Shown: positions 29,979 to 39,171 of the stretch, one piece after another
Position numbering within the stretch: position 1 is the stretch's first letter
Layout of the letters: every line of letters starts with the position of its first letter
Assembly (NCBI GenBank): GCA_963729115.1
Contig: CAVSMR010000011.1
Coordinates: 930,001-994,000, forward strand
From: Actinophytocola sp963729115
GTDB taxonomy: Bacteria > Actinomycetota > Actinomycetes > Mycobacteriales > Pseudonocardiaceae
Direction of reading: 5' to 3'
Length of the DNA: 64,000 nt
Translations under genes and position numbers: made by a program
Notes under the pieces: generated by a model
Seen by the model: the letters and a program-made list of their open reading frames with translations, nothing else
Databases searched by the model: none
What the model was told of the DNA's origin: nothing

Positions 29979-30052
29979 CGGCCCCCGGTGGGGCCGCGGT
30001 ACCGACGTTGCCAGGCCCCGCGGAAGCGGGGCGCCCGCGAGAGCGGGCAACG
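29979..30052 (+). ncRNA. Candidate structured 5-prime leader of the DUF349 gene
   Basis: Three perfect hairpins stand in a row before the gene at 30072: 29979-29996 (7-bp stem CGGCCCC/GGGGCCG, loop CGGT), 30015-30032 (7-bp stem GCCCCGC/GCGGGGC, GGAA tetraloop) and 30033-30048 (6-bp stem GCCCGC/GCGGGC, GAGA tetraloop). The last two abut. In addition CGTTGCC (30006-30012) pairs perfectly with GGCAACG (30046-30052), a helix that would enclose hairpins 2 and 3 but compete for three bases of hairpin 3. The tetraloops and the competing helix suggest a real RNA structure. I do not recognise a known Rfam class. Confidence 0.45.
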
Positions 30053-30071
30053 CAGGCGGGAGGAGCCGGCC

Positions 30072-32167
30072 ATGACGGACAGGGACACGAGCCAGGACAA
30101 CAGCACGACCCAGGTCGACACGACCACGGCCATGATGCCACTGATGCCCCTGATGCCACGGGTGCCAACGGTGCCCCGGGTGCTGCTGGTACTGCTGGTG
30201 CTGCTGCGCAATCGGTGAGCGCAGAGCCCGCTGCGGCCACAGCAACCGATGTCGCGACCGAGACCGCACCGGCGCCTGCTGTCGAAGACACACCGGGGAC
30301 CCCGCCCGCCTTCGGATCCGGCGACGCACCCGAGGCCGCATCCGACGGCTCACCGGAAGCCACGCCCGACGCCGCACCCGAGGCCACATCTGGTGCCGAT
30401 TCCAACGGCGCACCGGAGACCCCATCCGGTGCCGAATCCGAGGGCACCTCCGCGGCCGCGTCCGGCAGCGCACCGGAAGCCACGCCCGACGCCGCACCCG
30501 AGGCCACCGCCAACGGCACACCTGGTGCCGCTACCGACGGCGCATCCGTTGCCACGTCCGATGCCGAGGGCACCTCCGCAGCCGCGTCCGACACCGAGCC
30601 GGAAGCCACCCCCGGCGCCGCAGCCGAGGCCACCGCCAACGGCACATCCGAGACCGCCTCCGCGACCGCGTCCAACGGTGCATCCGAGGCAGCAGCCGAT
30701 GGCGCATCCGTCGGCGCGGTTGAGGCCCCGTCCGGCAGCGCACCCGCCGCCGCGGCGAACGGCTCGTTGGAAGCCACGTCCGGGGCAGCCACTCCCGCGG
30801 CTCCGGTCCCCACCCCCGCGGCCCCGGTCGAGCCGTCCGTGGTCGCGCAGCACGCGCCCGTGCCGCCGCCGACCGCGGCCATGCCGCACACCCAGCCGGC
30901 GACCGCTGTGCCCGCCGCCCCGGTCGCGGGCACGCCGGTGCCCGAGGCATCGGCGAACCCGGGCAGGTGGGGCCGGGTCGACGCGGACGGCACCGTGTAC
31001 GTGAAGACCGCCGACGGCGAGCGCGCGGTCGGGTCGTGGCACGCGGGTGAGCCGGCCGAGGGCCTCGCGCACTACGCGCGCCGGTTCGACGACGTGCGCA
31101 CCGAGGTGGAGCTGCTCGTCGCGCGGCTGAGCGCCGGATCCGGCGACCCGAAGCACACGATGACGAACGCCAAGCACATCAAGGAGAGCCTGACCGACGC
31201 GGCGCTGGTCGGTGACCTCGCGGCGCTGGCCGCGCGGATCGACAACGTGCTCGAGCGTGCGCAGGAGGCGGTCGAGTCGGTGCGGCACGCGCGCGACGAG
31301 GCACGCGGCCAGGCGCTGGCGCGCAAGCAGGAGCTCGTCGCGGAGGTCGAGAAGATCGCCGAGTCGTCCACGCAGTGGAAGTCCGCGGGCGACCGGCTAC
31401 GAGCGATCCTCGACGAGTGGAAGACGATCAAGGGCGTCGACCGCAAGACGGACGACCAGCTGTGGAAGCGGTTCTCCAAGGCACGCGACACGTTCAACCG
31501 CCGGCGCGGCGCGCACTTCGCCGACCTGGACCGGCAGCGGGGGGCGGCCAAGGAGCGCAAGCAGGAGCTGGTCAAGCTCGCCGAGGAGATCTCCGAGTCC
31601 GACGACTGGGGCCCGACCGCGGCGCGCTACCGCGACCTGATGACGGAGTGGAAGGCGGCCGGCCGCGCGCCGAAGGAGGCCGACGACGCGCTGTGGCAGC
31701 AGTTCCGCGCGGCGCAGGACAAGTTCTTCAGCCGGCGGTCCGCGGTGTTCAACGAGCGGGACGCGGAGCTGGTGGAGAACGCCAAGCGCAAGGAGGCGCT
31801 GATCGCCGAGGCGGAGAAGATCAACCCGGCGTCGGACCTCGAGGCGGCGCGGGCGCAGCTGCACCGGATCCAGGAGAAGTGGGACGAGGTCGGCAAGGTG
31901 CCGCGCGAGCGGATCCGCGAGCTGGAGGGCAAGCTCCGCGCGGTGGAGGACAAGGTCCGCAACGCCGGTGACGCGCAGTGGCGCCGCACGGACCCGGAGG
32001 CCGAGGCGCGGGCGGCGCAGTTCCGCGAGCGGGTCGAGCAGTTCGAGGCCCAGGCCGCAAAGGCCCGCGCCGCCGGCGACAAGCGCCGCGCCGAACAGGC
32101 CGAGGCACAGGCCGCCCAGTGGCGCGAGTGGCTGGCCGCCGCAGAAAACGCGGTAGCCAGCCGCTGA
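30072..32167 (+). CDS. DUF349 domain-containing protein, with an apparent N-terminal frameshift
   Basis: The C-terminal 400 residues are a typical actinobacterial DUF349 protein (Rv2731 position): an N-terminal small domain (WGRVDADGTVYVKTADGER) and then three DUF349 helical repeats, seen as WKSAGDRLRAILDEWKTIKG, PTAARYRDLMTEWKAAGRAP and ARAQLHRIQEKWDEVGKVP, ending in an Ala/Glu-rich coil. Before them lies about 245 residues of Ala/Thr/Glu/Pro low complexity. The best start is ATG 30072 (GGGAGGAG site; MTDRDTSQDNSTTQVDTT), but it is in another frame, which stops at 30218. In the DUF349 frame only TTG 30008 and GTG 30215, both without a clear ribosome site, are available. A one- or two-base change near 30130-30200 would join the two. 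Function of the family is unknown. Confidence 0.7.
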
Positions 32168-32909
32168 CCCCACCCCCGCGAGTCCCCCGTTCTCGACCGC
32201 GAGTCCCCCGTTCCCGCACGCCGCCCGCAATGCGCGGCTCGCGAGCCGGAACGGGGGACTCGCGACGTTCGCGAGTCCAACGCTCGGCCCACGCGAGTCG
32301 CACGCTCCCGCTCGCCGGTGCGAAGCGTTTCGCCACGGCCTGGACACGGCCTCTGGATCGGACGCATTCTCGCGGCCCGAAGCGGGACTCCCGGCCGGGC
32401 GACTCTCGCCGACCGGGACCGGGCTCGCCGGTCCGGAACGTCGGACTCGCCGGGGTGGTAAGGGGACTCACGGGACCGGGGCGTCGCCGGTCCGGAACGG
32501 GGACTCGCCGGTCCGGAACGGGGGACTCGCGAGCTGGGGTGGGGCTCACGAGGCGGGAGCGGGGCTCGGGGGACCGGAACCCGGGACTTGCGGGGCCAGA
32601 ACCGGGGCTCGCCGAACCACCACTCGGGACTCGCCAGGCTGGAACCGGAGACTCACCGAACCGGAACCGGGGACTCGCCGGTACCGGAACCGGGGGGACT
32701 CGCCGGTCTCGAGCCGGGGGCTCGCCGGGCCGAAACCGGGGGCCCGCGAGCCGGAACGTTGGACTCGCGGGTTCGGAACGGGGGCTCACGGGTTCGGAAC
32801 GGGGGACTCGCGGGTTCGGAACGGGGGACTCGCGGGCTGGGGTCGGAGTCGCGGGCCGGGGCGGGGGCGGGGGCGGGGCGGCGAGGTGCTGGCGGGGCTT
32901 GGGGGTGGG
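32168..32909. repeat. Array of 21-22-bp units (GGAACGGGGGACTCGCG core)
   Basis: The 740-bp gap between two convergent genes is filled by variants of a 21-22-bp unit whose core is GGAACGGGGGACTCGCG, with a variable GGTTC/GGTCC/GAGCC joint. The cleanest run is near 32770-32845, where the unit repeats every 22 bp. At the left end two units are inverted (CGCGAGTCCCCCGTTC at about 32178 and 32198), while the rest point the other way. All frames through it give only low-complexity Arg/Gly/Asp peptides. Interspersed units are strongly mutated, so it is an old array rather than a recent expansion. Confidence 0.8.
32198..32264. terminator. Inverted repeat at the head of the repeat array
   Basis: CGCGAGTCCCCCGTTCC (32198-32214) is exactly complementary to GGAACGGGGGACTCGCG (32248-32264) with a 33-base loop. 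It starts about 30 bp after the DUF349 stop and could end transcription. It is formed by two facing copies of the array unit, so the hairpin may be a by-product of the array; no U tract follows. Confidence 0.4.
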
Positions 32910-33413
32910 TTAGGTGGGGCGGGACCAGGCGGTGCGGAACCATTGGGTGGCGATTACCAGCATCGCCACCCAGGCGATTACCAGGCCGATGCCCAGGTCG
33001 CCGTTCGAGGACTGGCGGGACCAGATCGCCAGCACGCCGTCCACCGACGCGAACCAGCCGCCCAGTGCGCACACCCAGGTCAGCGCCCACAGCCGCGTGG
33101 TCAGGGCCAGCGCCGACGCCAGCACGCCGAACCCCAGCGACGTCGCCGCGAACAGGCGCGGCACCATGCTCGCCTTGCCGACCGCGTCGCCGGAACCCGT
33201 GCCCAGCAACACCTCCAGGCCCGTCGCGCCGTCGAACCACGGCAGGATCAGCCCGACGATCAGTACGAACACCGCGATCGAGATGACCAGCGCGCGCCCG
33301 CCGAACTCCACCGTACGGGCGGCCCGGCGCTCGGCGTCCCGCTCGACCCGGTCGATCTCGTCCCGCAGGCCCGCCAGGTCGCGGTCGTCGGCGGGGCCCG
33401 GCTCATCGGTCAT
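32910..33413 (-). CDS. Conserved four-helix membrane protein (Rv2732c position)
   Basis: A 167-residue integral membrane protein of unknown function. ATG 33413 overlaps the miaB stop (ATGA), which fixes the start. The N-terminal 40 residues are charged (RDLAGLRDEIDRVERDAERR, a short coil), then four hydrophobic helices follow: VISIAVFVLIVGLILPWF, MVPRLFAATSLGFGVLASAL, WALTWVCALGGWFASVDGVL and GIGLVIAWVAMLVIATQWF. The gene is translationally coupled to miaB, as the equivalent gene is in mycobacteria. Confidence 0.82.
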   Translation of the reverse strand: MTDEPGPADDRDLAGLRDEIDRVERDAERRAARTVEFGGRALVISIAVFVLIVGLILPWFDGATGLEVLLGTGSGDAVGKASMVPRLFAATSLGFGVLASALALTTRLWALTWVCALGGWFASVDGVLAIWSRQSSNGDLGIGLVIAWVAMLVIATQWFRTAWSRPT

Positions 33414-34882
33414 GTGGCTACGCATCCACCCACCGGTTCCGCGCTCGGGGCCGGCCGCCCGAACGACGGCAGGCCGAGCCCGACCCCGGCGGTCCGCGGG
33501 CGCACCCCTTCGGCGAAGTTGTCCCCCGCCCGCGTCCGCCGGTGCGAGACCAGCGGCCCGTCCGCGACGAGGTGGTGCGGCGCCGCGTACGTGATGGTCG
33601 CCTCGACCACGTCGCCGGGCCGCACCGCGGCGGCGCCCGGCGCGAAGTGCACCAGCCGCCCGTCGCGGCCGCGGCCGGACAGCCGCGCGGTGTCGGCGTC
33701 CTTGCGGCCCTCGCCCGTCGACACCAGCACCTCGACCGTCGAGCCGACCAGCTCCTTGTTCTGCGCCCAGGAGACCTCCTCCTGCACCGCGATCAGCCGC
33801 TCGAACCGCTCCTGCACGACCGCCTTGGGCAGCTGATCGGGCAGCGACGCGGCCGGCGTGCCGGGGCGCTTGGAGTACTGGAACGTGAACGCGCTGGAGA
33901 ACCGCGCGGCGCGCACGACGTCCAGCGTCTGCGCGAAGTCGTCCTCGGTCTCGCCGGGGAAGCCGACGATGATGTCCGTCGTGATCGCCGCGGCCGGCAT
34001 CGCCGCGCGCACCTTGTCGATGATCGACAGGTACCGCGCGGAACGGTAGGAGCGGCGCATCTGCTTGAGCACGCGGTCCGAGCCCGACTGCAGCGGCATG
34101 TGCAGCGAGTGGCACACGTTCGGCGTCTCGGCCATCGCGGCGATCACGTCGTCGGTGAAGTCCTTGGGGTGCGGCGAGGTGAAGCGCACGCGCTCCAGGC
34201 CGTCGATGTCACCGCACGCACGCAGCAGCTTGCCGAACGCGAGCCGGTCGCCGAACTCCACGCCGTAGGAGTTCACGTTCTGGCCGAGCAGCGTCACCTC
34301 GAGCACGCCCTCCGTGACCAGCGCCTGCACCTCGGCGAGCACCTCGCCGGGGCGGCGGTCCTTCTCCTTGCCACGCAGCGACGGGACGATGCAGAAGGTG
34401 CACGTGTTGTTGCAGCCGACGGAGATCGACACCCAGCCGGAGTGGGCCGAGTCGCGCCGCGCGGGCAGCGTCGAGGGGAAGACGTCGAGCGACTCCAGGA
34501 TCTCCACCTGCGCGCGCTCGTTGTGCCGGGCCCGGTCGAGCAGCACCGGCAGCGAGCCGATGTTGTGCGTGCCGAACACGACGTCCACCCACGGCGCCTT
34601 CTTGACGATCTCGCCACGGTCCTTCTGCGCGAGGCAGCCGCCGACCGCGATCTGCATGCCGGGGTTCGCGAGCTTGGTGGGCCGCAGGTGACCGAGGTTG
34701 CCGTACAGCTTGTTGTCGGCGTTCTCCCGGACCGCGCAGGTGTTGAGCACGACGACATCGGGCACGCCGCCGCCGTCGGCCGGTACGTAACCCGCGTCCT
34801 CGAGCAGACCGGCCAGCCGCTCGGAGTCGTGCACGTTCATCTGGCAACCGAACGTGCGCACCTGGTAAGTACGTGTGCTCAT
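33410..34882 (-). CDS. miaB: tRNA-2-methylthio-N6-dimethylallyladenosine synthase
   Basis: A 490-residue radical-SAM methylthiotransferase that turns i6A37 into ms2i6A37. The N-terminal UPF0004 domain has three cluster cysteines (TFGCQMN, NTCAVREN, GGCLAQKD). The radical-SAM cluster motif is CNNTCTFCIVP (about residue 155). A TRAM domain (VLVSTGEGRKD to VVEATITYA) closes the conserved part, and about 45 extra residues follow, a tail longer than in most homologues. ATG 34882 begins MSTRTYQVRTFGCQMN. The gene works after MiaA, encoded in the same block. Confidence 0.95.
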   Translation of the reverse strand: MSTRTYQVRTFGCQMNVHDSERLAGLLEDAGYVPADGGGVPDVVVLNTCAVRENADNKLYGNLGHLRPTKLANPGMQIAVGGCLAQKDRGEIVKKAPWVDVVFGTHNIGSLPVLLDRARHNERAQVEILESLDVFPSTLPARRDSAHSGWVSISVGCNNTCTFCIVPSLRGKEKDRRPGEVLAEVQALVTEGVLEVTLLGQNVNSYGVEFGDRLAFGKLLRACGDIDGLERVRFTSPHPKDFTDDVIAAMAETPNVCHSLHMPLQSGSDRVLKQMRRSYRSARYLSIIDKVRAAMPAAAITTDIIVGFPGETEDDFAQTLDVVRAARFSSAFTFQYSKRPGTPAASLPDQLPKAVVQERFERLIAVQEEVSWAQNKELVGSTVEVLVSTGEGRKDADTARLSGRGRDGRLVHFAPGAAAVRPGDVVEATITYAAPHHLVADGPLVSHRRTRAGDNFAEGVRPRTAGVGLGLPSFGRPAPSAEPVGGCVAT

Positions 34883-35028
34883 CTCGACTGTTGAGGGTAC
34901 GCGTGACCGAGTTGAGACCTTGGGTGTGGTCCAACCGGCATGAAACGGGCAAGAAGTAGCGGTAGGTTTCGCCCATTAACCGGCCGCTAGAGTCTCGGCA
35001 CCTGCCCTGACCCGTGCGTGGAGGATTG

Positions 35029-35784
35029 ATGACCGAAGCGAACACCACACCGCCGATGATCCGGATGGTCGAGGTGGACAAGTACTTCGGGCCCTTGCAC
35101 GTGCTCAAGAACGTCACCATCGAGGTGCCCCGCGGCCAGGTCGTGGTCGTGCTCGGTCCGTCCGGTTCGGGCAAGTCGACGCTCTGCCGCGCGATCAACC
35201 GGCTGGAACCCATCGACTCGGGCGTCATCGAGATCGACGGCAAGCCGCTGCCCGCCGAGGGCCGGGAGCTCGCGACCCTGCGCGCCGACGTGGGCATGGT
35301 CTTCCAGTCGTTCAACCTGTTCGCGCACAAGAGCATCGTCGACAACGTGATGCTGGCGCCGGTCAAGGTGCGCAAGATGGCCAAGTCCGACGCCCGGCGC
35401 ACCGCGATGGAGCTGCTCGAGCGGGTCGGCATCGCCAACCAGGCCGACAAGTACCCGGCCCAGCTGTCCGGCGGCCAGCAGCAGCGCGCGGCGATCGCGC
35501 GCGCCCTGGCCATGAAGCCGAAGGTCATGCTGTTCGACGAGCCCACGTCCGCGCTGGACCCGGAGATGATCAACGAGGTCCTCGACGTGATGACCACGCT
35601 CGCCGAGGAAGGCATGACCATGGTCGTGGTCACCCACGAGATGGGCTTCGCGCGCAACGCCGCGAACCGCGTGCTCTTCATGTCCGACGGCGACATCGTC
35701 GAGGACTCCACGCCGAACGAGTTCTTCTCCGCGCCGAAGTCCGCGCGGGCCAAGGACTTCCTCAGCAAGATCCTGACTCACTGA
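35029..35784 (+). CDS. gluA: Glutamate ABC transporter, ATP-binding protein
   Basis: A 251-residue ABC ATPase of the polar amino acid type. ATG 35029 follows GTGGAGGATTG. Walker A GPSGSGKST (about 44), Q-loop VFQSFNLF, signature LSGGQQQRAAIARAL (about 145), Walker B KVMLFDEPTSALDPE and the H-loop VVVTHEMGFA are all present. It starts a four-gene cluster, gluABCD, whose order (ATPase, binding protein, two permeases) matches the Corynebacterium glutamate uptake system, which as I recall also lies between miaB and recX. Glutamine or aspartate could also be carried. Confidence 0.92.
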   Translation: MTEANTTPPMIRMVEVDKYFGPLHVLKNVTIEVPRGQVVVVLGPSGSGKSTLCRAINRLEPIDSGVIEIDGKPLPAEGRELATLRADVGMVFQSFNLFAHKSIVDNVMLAPVKVRKMAKSDARRTAMELLERVGIANQADKYPAQLSGGQQQRAAIARALAMKPKVMLFDEPTSALDPEMINEVLDVMTTLAEEGMTMVVVTHEMGFARNAANRVLFMSDGDIVEDSTPNEFFSAPKSARAKDFLSKILTH

Positions 35785-35849
35785 GTAACACAACAGGTCG
35801 GGGCCGGCGGCACGCACGTGTCGTGGGTGGACAGATCGGAAGGAACGAC

Positions 35850-36692
35850 ATGCGGTTCAGCCGAGTACTGCGCGCTGGTGCGGTCGCGACGGCGATGGGT
35901 CTCGCGCTCGCGGCCTGCGGCAGCGGAAACCAGGACAGTGGCGGCGGTGACGGCGGTGGCGACGAGGGCGGCGGCGGCAGCCTGACCATCGGCATCAAGT
36001 TCGACCAGCCTGGCCTGGGGCAGAAGACGCCGGACGGCTACGAAGGCTTCGACGTGGACGTGGCGACCTACATCGCCAAGGAGCTCGGCGTCGACGCGGC
36101 CAACATCGAGTGGGTCGAGGCCAAGTCCGCCGACCGCGAGACGCTGATCAAGAACGGGGACGTCGACTTCATCGTCGCCACCTACTCGATCACCGACAAG
36201 CGCAAGGCGGAGATCGACTTCGCCGGCCCGTACTTCGTCGCGCACCAGGACCTGCTGGTCCGCGCGGACGACACCTCGATCACCGGCCCGAAGGCACTCG
36301 ACGGCAAGAAGCTGTGCTCGGTCGTCGGCTCCACCTCCGCCCAGCGGGTGAAGGACGAGTACTCCAAGGGCACCGACCTTGCGGAGTACGGCGGCTACTC
36401 GGAGTGCATCACCGGCCTGGAGAGCGGTGCCGTGGACGCGCTCACCACCGACGACACGATCCTCGCCGGCCTCGCGGCCGCGAACGAGGGCAAGTTCAAG
36501 CTGGTCGGCGAGGGCTTCAGCGACGAGAACTACGGCGTGGGCCTGAAGAAGGGCGACACCGCGCAGCGCGACAAGATCAACGCCGCCATCGAGAAGATGG
36601 AGAGCGACGGCGCCTGGAAGGCCTCGCTGGAGAAGCACCTCGGCCCGGCCGGCTACGAGATCCCGGAGCCCCCGGCGATCACCGAGAAGTAG
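35850..36692 (+). CDS. gluB: Glutamate-binding lipoprotein
   Basis: A 280-residue solute-binding protein. ATG 35850 starts a lipoprotein signal peptide ending in LALAACGSG, so the protein is tethered outside the membrane. A glycine-rich linker follows (about 28-43), then the SBP_bac_3 fold: LTIGIKFDQPGLG, FDVDVATYIAKELGV, VDFIVATYSITDKRKAEIDF (the family signature) and the C-terminal ENYGVGLKKGD. It collects the amino acid and delivers it to the two permeases encoded downstream. Confidence 0.92.
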   Translation: MRFSRVLRAGAVATAMGLALAACGSGNQDSGGGDGGGDEGGGGSLTIGIKFDQPGLGQKTPDGYEGFDVDVATYIAKELGVDAANIEWVEAKSADRETLIKNGDVDFIVATYSITDKRKAEIDFAGPYFVAHQDLLVRADDTSITGPKALDGKKLCSVVGSTSAQRVKDEYSKGTDLAEYGGYSECITGLESGAVDALTTDDTILAGLAAANEGKFKLVGEGFSDENYGVGLKKGDTAQRDKINAAIEKMESDGAWKASLEKHLGPAGYEIPEPPAITEK

Positions 36693-36768
36693 TTTCATCC
36701 GGACATCGCGGTGGCGCGCCGCGCGAACGGCGCGCCACCGCCCCTATTTGGCGAGGGTGCGATAGGCC

Positions 36769-37437
36769 GTGCTCGACTTCCTCAGCGAATACGACGTGCT
36801 GGGTGCGTTCTGGGTGAACGTGCAGCTGACGGTCTACTCGGCCATCGGCTCGCTCATCTGGGGCACGATCCTGGTCGCGATGCGGGTCAGCCCGGTGCCG
36901 ATCATGCGGACGTTCGGCACGGCGTACGTCAACCTCGTCCGTAACACGCCGCTGACCGTGATCATCGTCGCCACCTCCCTCGTGCTCAACCAGACGTTCC
37001 AGGTCAAGCTGGGCGCCGACAACTTCGACGACCAGGGCTTCCGGCTCGCGGTGCTCGGCTTCATCGCCTACACCTCGACGTTCGTCTGCGAGTCGCTGCG
37101 CGCCGGCATCAACACCGTGCCGGTCGGCCAGGCCGAGGCGGCCCGGGCCCTCGGCCTCAGCTTCACCCAGGTGCTCCGCATCATCGTGCTGCCGCAGGCG
37201 TTCCGGTCGGTCGTGGCACCGCTCGCCAGCGTGCTGATCGCGCTGACGAAGAACACCACGGTGGCCGCCGCGATCGGCGTCGGTGAGGCGGCGCTCCTGA
37301 TGAAGGAGATGATCGAGAACGAGAGCGACGCCCTCTTCCTCGTCGCCGGGATGTTCGCGTTCGGCTTCGTGATCCTGACCCTGCCGACCGGGCTGCTGCT
37401 CGGTTGGGTGGCCAAGAAGGCGGCGGTGCGGCGATGA
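36769..37437 (+). CDS. gluC: Glutamate ABC transporter, permease GluC
   Basis: A 222-residue inner-membrane permease (HisM/GlnP family). GTG 36769 is the only good start near the hydrophobic N-terminus. Several membrane helices are evident (AIGSLIWGTILVAM, VLGFIAYTSTFVCESLRAG, LVAGMFAFGFVILTLPTGL), with the cytoplasmic EAA loop EAARALGLSFTQVLRIIVLP that contacts the ATPase. It pairs with GluD and overlaps it by four bases. Confidence 0.92.
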   Translation: MLDFLSEYDVLGAFWVNVQLTVYSAIGSLIWGTILVAMRVSPVPIMRTFGTAYVNLVRNTPLTVIIVATSLVLNQTFQVKLGADNFDDQGFRLAVLGFIAYTSTFVCESLRAGINTVPVGQAEAARALGLSFTQVLRIIVLPQAFRSVVAPLASVLIALTKNTTVAAAIGVGEAALLMKEMIENESDALFLVAGMFAFGFVILTLPTGLLLGWVAKKAAVRR

Positions 37438-38342
37438 GTGCTCCTTCGGTCCTGTACGACGCGCCCGGCCCCCGCGCCAAGCAGCGCAACATCCTCTACT
37501 CGGTCCTGTTCGTCCTGGTGTTCGCCGGCGTGGCCTGGTGGGGGCTGGCCGCGATGAACGAGAAGAACCAGCTCGACTGGGACAAGTGGAGCCCCTACCT
37601 CGCCGGCACGGACGCGTGGACCACGTACCTGCTGCCGGGCCTGCGCAACACGCTCACGGCGGCCGGACTGTCGATCGTCATGGCGCTGCCGATCGGCGCG
37701 ATCTTCGGCATCGCCCGGCTGTCGGACCACGCGTGGATCGCGAAGCCCGTCGGCGCGCTGGTGGAGTTCTTCCGCGCGATCCCGGTGCTGCTGCTGATGT
37801 TCTTCGCGTACACCCTGTACTCCCAGTTCACCGACATCGGCCGCGACATCCGGCCGCTGTACGCGGTGTGCACCGGCCTGGTGATCTACAACTCCGCGGT
37901 CATCGCCGAGGTCGTCCGCGCCGGCATCCTGTCGCTCCCGAAGGGACAGACGGAGGCCGCGCTCGCGGTCGGCATGCGCAAGGGCCAGGCGATGACGAGC
38001 ATCCTGCTGCCGCAGGCGGTCACCGCGATGCTGCCGGCGCTCGTCAGCCAGCTCGTCGTCATCGTGAAGGACACCGCGCTCGGCGGGGCGCTGCTCAACT
38101 TCCCCGAGCTGATGGCCCAGGCGCGGCCCGCCGCCTCGTTCTACGGCGCGAACATCATCGCCACGCTGACCATCATCGCGGCCATCTTCATCGTGATCAA
38201 CTCGCTGCTCACGTGGTTCGCCGGCTGGCTGGAGGGCTGGCTGCGGCGGCGCACGAAGGGCACCGGCGCGGTGGTCGGCGCGGAGATGGTCGAGGAGCAG
38301 GCGCCCGGCATGGGCATCACGGAGATGCCGTCGGGGCGCTGA
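37434..38342 (+). CDS. gluD: Glutamate ABC transporter, permease GluD
   Basis: A 302-residue permease, longer than GluC because of extra residues at both ends. ATG 37434 overlaps the gluC stop (ATGA). The EAA loop is TEAALAVGMRKGQAMTSILL, and helices such as LYSVLFVLVFAGVAWWGLAA and IIATLTIIAAIFIVINSLL are clear. The last 35 residues are a polar cytoplasmic tail (GAEMVEEQAPGMGITEMP). A very strong hairpin terminator follows ten bases after the stop. Confidence 0.92.
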   Translation: MSAPSVLYDAPGPRAKQRNILYSVLFVLVFAGVAWWGLAAMNEKNQLDWDKWSPYLAGTDAWTTYLLPGLRNTLTAAGLSIVMALPIGAIFGIARLSDHAWIAKPVGALVEFFRAIPVLLLMFFAYTLYSQFTDIGRDIRPLYAVCTGLVIYNSAVIAEVVRAGILSLPKGQTEAALAVGMRKGQAMTSILLPQAVTAMLPALVSQLVVIVKDTALGGALLNFPELMAQARPAASFYGANIIATLTIIAAIFIVINSLLTWFAGWLEGWLRRRTKGTGAVVGAEMVEEQAPGMGITEMPSGR

Positions 38343-38351
38343 CCCCGGAAC

Positions 38352-38398
38352 ACATACGACGAAGGGGCGCCCCGGCGGGGCGCCCCTTCGTCGTATGT
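38352..38398. terminator. Bidirectional terminator between gluD and sdhB
   Basis: A perfect 22-bp stem with a 3-base loop: the left arm (38352-38373) begins ACATACGACGAAGGGG and the right arm (38377-38398) ends CCCCTTCGTCGTATGT. It lies 10 bp after gluD and 12 bp before the end of the convergent sdhB, so it can stop transcription from both sides. The A-rich/T-rich feet are weak, as usual in GC-rich genomes. Confidence 0.9.
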
Positions 38399-38409
38399 CC
38401 GGTGTGGAC

Positions 38410-39171
38410 TCAGTGCTTCTTGCTGCCCCGGCGGAACAGCGCGCTGCCGAGCCAGACGATCGGGTCGTACTTGCGGTCGGCGACGCGCTCCTTCATCGGG
38501 ATCAGCGCGTTGTCGGTGATCTTGATGTGCTCGGGGCAGACCTCGGTGCAGCACTTGGTGATGTTGCAGTAGCCGAGGCCGTGCTCCTCCTGCGCCTCGC
38601 GGACCCGGTCGCCGGCGTCCAGGGGGTGCATCTCCAGCTCGGCCACGCGCATGAGGAAGCGCGGGCCGGCGAAGTGCTCCTTGTTCTCCTCGTGGTCACG
38701 GATGACGTGGCAGGTGTCCTGGCACAGGAAGCACTCGATGCACTTGCGGAACTCCTGCGAGCGCTCGACGTCCTGCTGCATCATCCGGTACTCGCCCGGC
38801 GCGACGTCCGCCGGCGGCGCGAACGCGGGGATCTCGCGGGCCTTCTCGTAGTTGTACGACACGTCGGTCACCAGGTCGCGGACGACCGGGAACGTGCGCA
38901 GCGGGGTGACCGTGATGGTCTCCTCCTCGCTGAACACCGACATCCGGGTCATGCACAGCAGGCGAGGCTTGCCGTTGATCTCCGCGGAGCACGAGCCGCA
39001 CTTGCCGGCCTTGCAGTTCCAGCGGACGGCGAGATCGGGGGCCTGGGTGGCCTGCAGGCGGTGGATGATGTCGAGGACGACCTCGCCCTCGTTCACCTCG
39101 ACGATGTAGTCCTGCAGCTCGCCGGAGTCGTCGTCGCCCCGCCAGACCTTGAAGTTGGCCTTGTAGCTCAT
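38410..39171 (-). CDS. sdhB: Succinate dehydrogenase / fumarate reductase iron-sulfur subunit
   Basis: A 253-residue electron-transfer subunit. ATG 39171 overlaps the sdhA stop by four bases. The [2Fe-2S] ligands are in CKAGKCGSCSAEINGKPRLLC (about 54-74, shown only to its key cysteines), and the C-terminal ferredoxin-like half has CIECFLCQDTC and CCTEVCP for the [4Fe-4S] and [3Fe-4S] clusters. It passes electrons from the flavin of SdhA to the membrane subunit. Together with the subunit types next to it, it belongs to the actinobacterial Sdh1-like class that as I recall includes Rv0247c-Rv0249c. Confidence 0.92.
   Translation of the reverse strand: MSYKANFKVWRGDDDSGELQDYIVEVNEGEVVLDIIHRLQATQAPDLAVRWNCKAGKCGSCSAEINGKPRLLCMTRMSVFSEEETITVTPLRTFPVVRDLVTDVSYNYEKAREIPAFAPPADVAPGEYRMMQQDVERSQEFRKCIECFLCQDTCHVIRDHEENKEHFAGPRFLMRVAELEMHPLDAGDRVREAQEEHGLGYCNITKCCTEVCPEHIKITDNALIPMKERVADRKYDPIVWLGSALFRRGSKKH

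Noticed and set aside
32168..32909. Possible CRISPR array because of regular 22-bp repeats
   Set aside because: Units are head to tail with no unique spacers, are strongly degenerate, and no cas genes are in the window.
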